From positions 9,014,367 through 9,078,366 of the forward strand of contig CM040446.1 of assembly GCA_022749755.1 (NCBI GenBank): DNA of 64,000 nucleotides, written 5' to 3'. The position numbers and the translations under genes were made by a program. The DNA comes from Azadirachta indica. Taxonomy: Eukaryota > Streptophyta > Magnoliopsida > Sapindales > Meliaceae. Within the stretch, counting starts at the first letter, position 1. Every line of letters starts with the position of its first letter. The notes under the pieces were generated by a model that saw only the letters and a list, made by a program, of their open reading frames with translations, did no database searches and was not told where the DNA came from. Positions 60,381-64,000 of this stretch are shown here, in pieces.

Positions 60381-61800
60381 AATACAACAGATTTGAATAT
60401 TTAGTTTTTTCTAATTTTTTTAAATTTAGGTAGAAAATAATTTATTTATTTATATTTTAATAAATTGCAATAATTTTTACATTATTTTCTTTTGTCTTAT
60501 TAATAAGAAAAGGACAAATTAAAAAAACTTCAGTGACATGTAATTTTTAATATAGCAAATATAAAAAAATGATACATGTGTGAGGAAATTTTTTTCAATT
60601 TATTGCGTACCATTTGAATTCAAAATAAAAACTTTTTATATTAACTTTTTATAATTTTTTAATAGATAAAAAATATAGAAAAATTAAAAAAAAAATACCT
60701 ATTCTCATATGCAGTAAACATTTTTATTTATTTATGAACATTAATTTTTTATTTTAAAATTTTTATGTCAGGTATTTGTGTTAATAAACATGTCTACATG
60801 TCATATTCTCGTGCTAGCTTGCATCAGCTTTATTGTCAAATACTATTTTGCTATCAAAAAATTAATTTTTTTAAGCGAGATAAGTTAAGAAATAATATAA
60901 TATTATATAAATAATCAGAGGGTAATAGAGTATTAAGATAAACGATAAAATGATATCCAATATTTACCCTTTATATAATTTTATTAGGAGAACAAATCAT
61001 TTATTAAAATATTATTTTTATCTAAAATATTAAAAAAATAATAAATACAGGTGTAATTTGTTTAATTTTAATAATTTTAAACTTGCGCTTTGTTTTTCAT
61101 CCTAGTTTAACTACATGAACTAAAACATTATAATGGAGCAAACTATGTCCTTATATGTCATATTTGTAAACTTTAGGAGCAAAAATGTACTGCTGCTTGA
61201 AAAATTTAATACTATATTAGAAAACAGAAAAAAGGAAAGACTAGAAGGAAGCCGACCGGAAATTTTCGGACAAATTCCCTTTTTCGCCTCTAATATGTTC
61301 GTAAATACTCTAATATTCCACTGAGATTTAAACATTTATCAATAAGTCTATCTGTTAACTTAACCCACGAAAATTTTAAATTTTAGAGGTTAAAAGGCAA
61401 TTAAACACTACAGCATACAGTAAAATTTTATTTAAATTATTAAATTAATAAAATTTTAAATAAAATAATAAATTGTAAATTAAAATAATAAAATTTTAAT
61501 ATAAATTTATATTTGTTTTGTGATTATATTATAAAATATTAATTATATAATATTTATTTTTATTAATTATATATTATTATTATTTTTTTATTATTATTAC
61601 AGGAATAATGGATATTTGCAAAAATTTTGCGGGGAAAAGAGAATTTGCCTGTCATTTTTTCCTTGAGCCCCATTTATCCAAATAAATTTCCATTTCCAAA
61701 AATATAAGTACATACGGGATTCGACTGTTAGTACTACTACAATAAACGAAACCATCACGTCCTCTCTAGCAAAATCCCGACCCATGATTGCAGAGAACAA
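60381..61800. other. AT-rich intergenic DNA
   Basis: Nothing recognisable apart from A/T runs. The 63-codon plus frame at 61,133-61,324 overlaps an antisense frame and has no known motif, so it is not supported as a gene. Confidence 0.5.
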
Positions 61801-62061
61801 AAGTTTCAGTTGGTTACTCGCTGTTCAGCTTACTAAGAACAGCTGCTACAATTTTTAGTCAATTTCTAAAATTTACCATCAACAGGTTAGCTAAATGATA
61901 AATTCTCTTAGGTTACTGTTAATTTAATTTTGCCTATTATTTATCGTTATTTTTTAGGGTTTTGATTTTGCTTGATTTGATTCTGTTCTCTAAAAGCAAA
62001 TTACGCGGTAGTTTAAGTTGGAGAAATATTGGTCGGTTTAATTGTTGTTCTGGATTTTTTG
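61801..62061 (+). promoter_or_regulatory. Probable 5' flank and leader of the 62,062 gene
   Basis: The 260 bp before the first ATG rise in GC and contain TTAGGGTTTTGATTTTGCTT, common in plant 5' leaders. No clear TATA box. A transcription start cannot be placed. Confidence 0.35.
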
Positions 62062-64000
62062 ATGGCCCAGATGGCATCGGGAGATGAGGTTGTAGAAATT
62101 GATAGCTTGGAGAGAGGTTTATTGTCTGATAAAAGAATAAAAGATGAAGTTGATGAGGATACTATTCTTTATACTGCATCCTTTCAAGAGAAGGAAGACG
62201 ATTTTGTCAAGTATCAGACCGCTCAGTGGCTGCTGTATTCGTTGCTTTTGATATTGGCTTGGGGCATTGGCTTGTTCATGCTGTTGTATTTGCCTGTCAG
62301 GCGCTACATTTTGCGCAAAGATATCCAGTCCCGAAAGCTTTATCTCACCCAAGATGCCATTGTATATAAGGTAAATTAACCCATTTGTCATCAAGCTTTA
62401 TTTCCTTGTCGTTTACATGGGTCTTATGATATGCGTTGCTTTTAGTTAGAATTTTCGGCTTTCATTTGTTTTTCTGGGGTTGAAATGTGATTAGCTAATG
62501 AGAAATGAAAAACCGAATATGTTGCCTTTTGAACATCATTTTATATCAGGACACATTCAACTCCCATGACTTATTTATGGGGAGACTCACCTAGTTTGTG
62601 AAAAAGCTAAAGACCTCCCACATAGAAGGTTTAGTATAAATTTTATTGAATTTCGGTGGAGGTTTTGGAGATGTTATGATTTTGTCTCTGTTAGAGCTTA
62701 ATACTGTATTTTTGCGCTCTTAACTACTAGCTGACACTTTTGGTCTATTGATATCTTAATATGGTATCAGAGCGAGTATTGATCGAAAGATCCTGTTTTT
62801 GCTTTGGCCCCATTTTAGATTTGCATTTGTACTTTCATCTATCTTCCTCCATTTTTGTCTGAGTGACAAGCAACTTTGGTATTAGTTTTTGCATGGGAGG
62901 AGGCTTATTAGAGTTGAATACTGTTGTTGAGCTCTAACCTACCAGCTTAAGTTTTTGGGTCAATCTTATGATTATTTGGTAGGCTCATATTTTTATTAAT
63001 TGAATATAATGATTTTGATGCTATGCATATAAAGTTATGTGTGAATTGAATTGCATTGGTTGTTATACTTTTTTCCTTTAGCTCAGGTTACAAGACTGGT
63101 GCCATTTCCATGTTTTGGGGTGTTAAAGAAAGAGAAGCATGTTCTGCTGCCTTCAGTGAGGGACATTGTGATTGAGCAAGGTAAAAGTTTGGGCGTCGTT
63201 CCTTGTCTCTATAATATTCAGGACCCAATTTTTGTGCTAGTCTTCTGAGTTTCTTATACAGAATAGCCCATCATAACTAAACTCCAATCAAAATTGGTAC
63301 AACACAACGAACTTGTATTGTTTTGCTGCTTCAACCTCAGAGACACTAAAATTTTATTGATGTTGACTTTCATTGGATTCATTGTGCTTGGCTACTGCCA
63401 AGTTAGTGATTGAGTACCCTCGAAGCATTCTCATGCTAGTGTTGTGATTTATTTCTTCTAAAACATCATCAACGGTCGTATGTAAGATTTGTTAATTTGT
63501 TTTTGAAATTGTGTATTACCTTCAGCAACCAAAAAGCTAATAGTTGAAAATTTTTGGTGCTTATAGATGTCGTATGCTACTGCTTTTGCTATTCATTTTA
63601 ACTTTCTTTACTGAAGGTGCTGTTTTCTTTCTTGACATTGCAATATGTTTGTGCCATCATAGACTGGAGTTGATTTCGTTTGCTATTACTTAACTCCAGT
63701 AATATTAAAATACTTGTACTGCTCTCAGGATATTTGCAGTCTCTCTTTGGTGTATACTCCCTTAGAATAGAGAATATTGGTGTCAGAAGGCCACCAAGTG
63801 ATGATGTTCAAATCCAAGGAGTAGCAAATCCAAGTGATTTCAGAAAGGTACTTTGTTTTCAAATAACATTTATCAACAGTAATTTCATAAATAAAATACA
63901 GCTTATTTATTCTTCTTCCACACTTATTGTAGGCTGTTCTGACACGGCTTTCAAATATGAGAAGTGAGGCATTCTCTAGACAAGCTTCTGCAATTGAAGA
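62062..64000 (+). CDS. Conserved plant single-span membrane protein with PH-like domain (partial, exons 1-4)
   Basis: The product resembles a plant protein family of unknown function that I recall as DUF7642, which has a single membrane span followed by a bacterial-PH-like fold; the name is from memory. Four exons with GT-AG sites are visible: 62,062-62,370 (103 codons), 63,087-63,180, 63,729-63,847 and 63,933 to the window edge. The reading frame is continuous across the three introns. The ATG at 62,062 is chosen over an upstream in-frame TTG; a second ATG lies at 62,071. The first 50 residues are acidic, residues 56-78 (WLLYSLLLILAWGIGLFMLLYLP) form a membrane segment, and a basic stretch RRYILRKDIQSRK follows. 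Later exons encode PFPCFGVLKKEKHVLLPSV and YSLRIENIGVRRPPSDDVQ, typical of the conserved domain. The gene is not damaged where visible, but the 3' end is outside the window. Confidence 0.85.
62689..62982 (+). mobile_element. TRIM-like element in intron 1
   Basis: Two related direct repeats of about 75 bp: TGTTAGAGCTTAATACTG (62,689 on) and TTATTAGAGTTGAATACTG (62,906 on), each continuing through a CTAACTACTAGCTGA or CTAACCTACCAGCTTA block. Between them, directly after the first repeat, is TGGTATCAGAGC (62,762-62,773), an initiator tRNA-Met primer-binding site. Short terminal repeats, a PBS and no coding region fit a terminal-repeat retrotransposon in miniature. It lies in sense orientation with the gene. 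Confidence 0.6.

Noticed and set aside
61133..61324. 63-codon plus frame near the right-hand gene
   Set aside because: No domain, overlapped by a longer antisense frame, AT-rich context and no splice or promoter support.

Overview
This window is nuclear DNA from a flowering plant, most likely a eudicot. The evidence is an AT-rich composition, GT-AG introns in a broadly conserved plant membrane-protein gene at the right end, plant-type Ty3/gypsy LTR retrotransposons primed by initiator tRNA-Met, and long tandem arrays. A run of exactly 100 N (4114-4213) marks an assembly gap. I cannot name the species. There is one credible host gene, cut by the right edge.

Left part (1-12,589). Gene-poor AT-rich DNA holds a solo LTR with a perfect 5-bp target duplication (1527-2906). 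It is followed by the 5' stump of one gypsy element (4319-5684), fused without a target duplication to a nearly complete second gypsy element, called E1 here (5685-12,589).

Middle (12,590-30,464). A tandem satellite of about 145 bp per monomer (subfamily A, roughly 10 kb in total) is broken up by LTR insertions. These are solo LTRs with intact target duplications at 13,354-14,195, 22,321-23,718 and 26,029-27,425, an LTR copy at 20,069-21,446, and a rearranged pair of fragments at 15,167-17,680. The array flips orientation near 29,575.

Right of the array (30,465-42,779) lies the 3' half of an Athila/Tat-like gypsy element. A reverse-oriented gypsy element, E2 (35,356-42,479, target duplication ATATT), is nested inside its 3' LTR. 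E2 is a sister copy of E1. Then come remnants of an unidentified, possibly pararetrovirus-like coding region (42,780-43,842). Next is a second, diverged satellite block in the opposite orientation (subfamily B, 44,095-50,215), itself interrupted by two insertions. A third gypsy element, E3 (52,042-58,707, target duplication GCTGG), follows.

Right end (58,713-64,000). AT-rich DNA carries a Mutator-type MITE (59,316-60,028, 10-bp target duplication) and a foldback sequence. The 5' four exons of a conserved single-span membrane protein gene (62,062 to the window edge) complete the window, with a TRIM-like element in its first intron.

E1, E2, E3 and the fragment E4 share a layout in which the pol reading frame crosses the polypurine tract and continues into the 3' LTR. 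From established knowledge this is typical of the CRM (centromeric retrotransposon) clade of chromoviruses. With nucleosome-length satellite monomers beside them, the reasonable inference is pericentromeric or former centromeric chromatin next to a gene-bearing border. No element looks autonomous: each gag-pol carries stops, frameshifts or lost catalytic residues.
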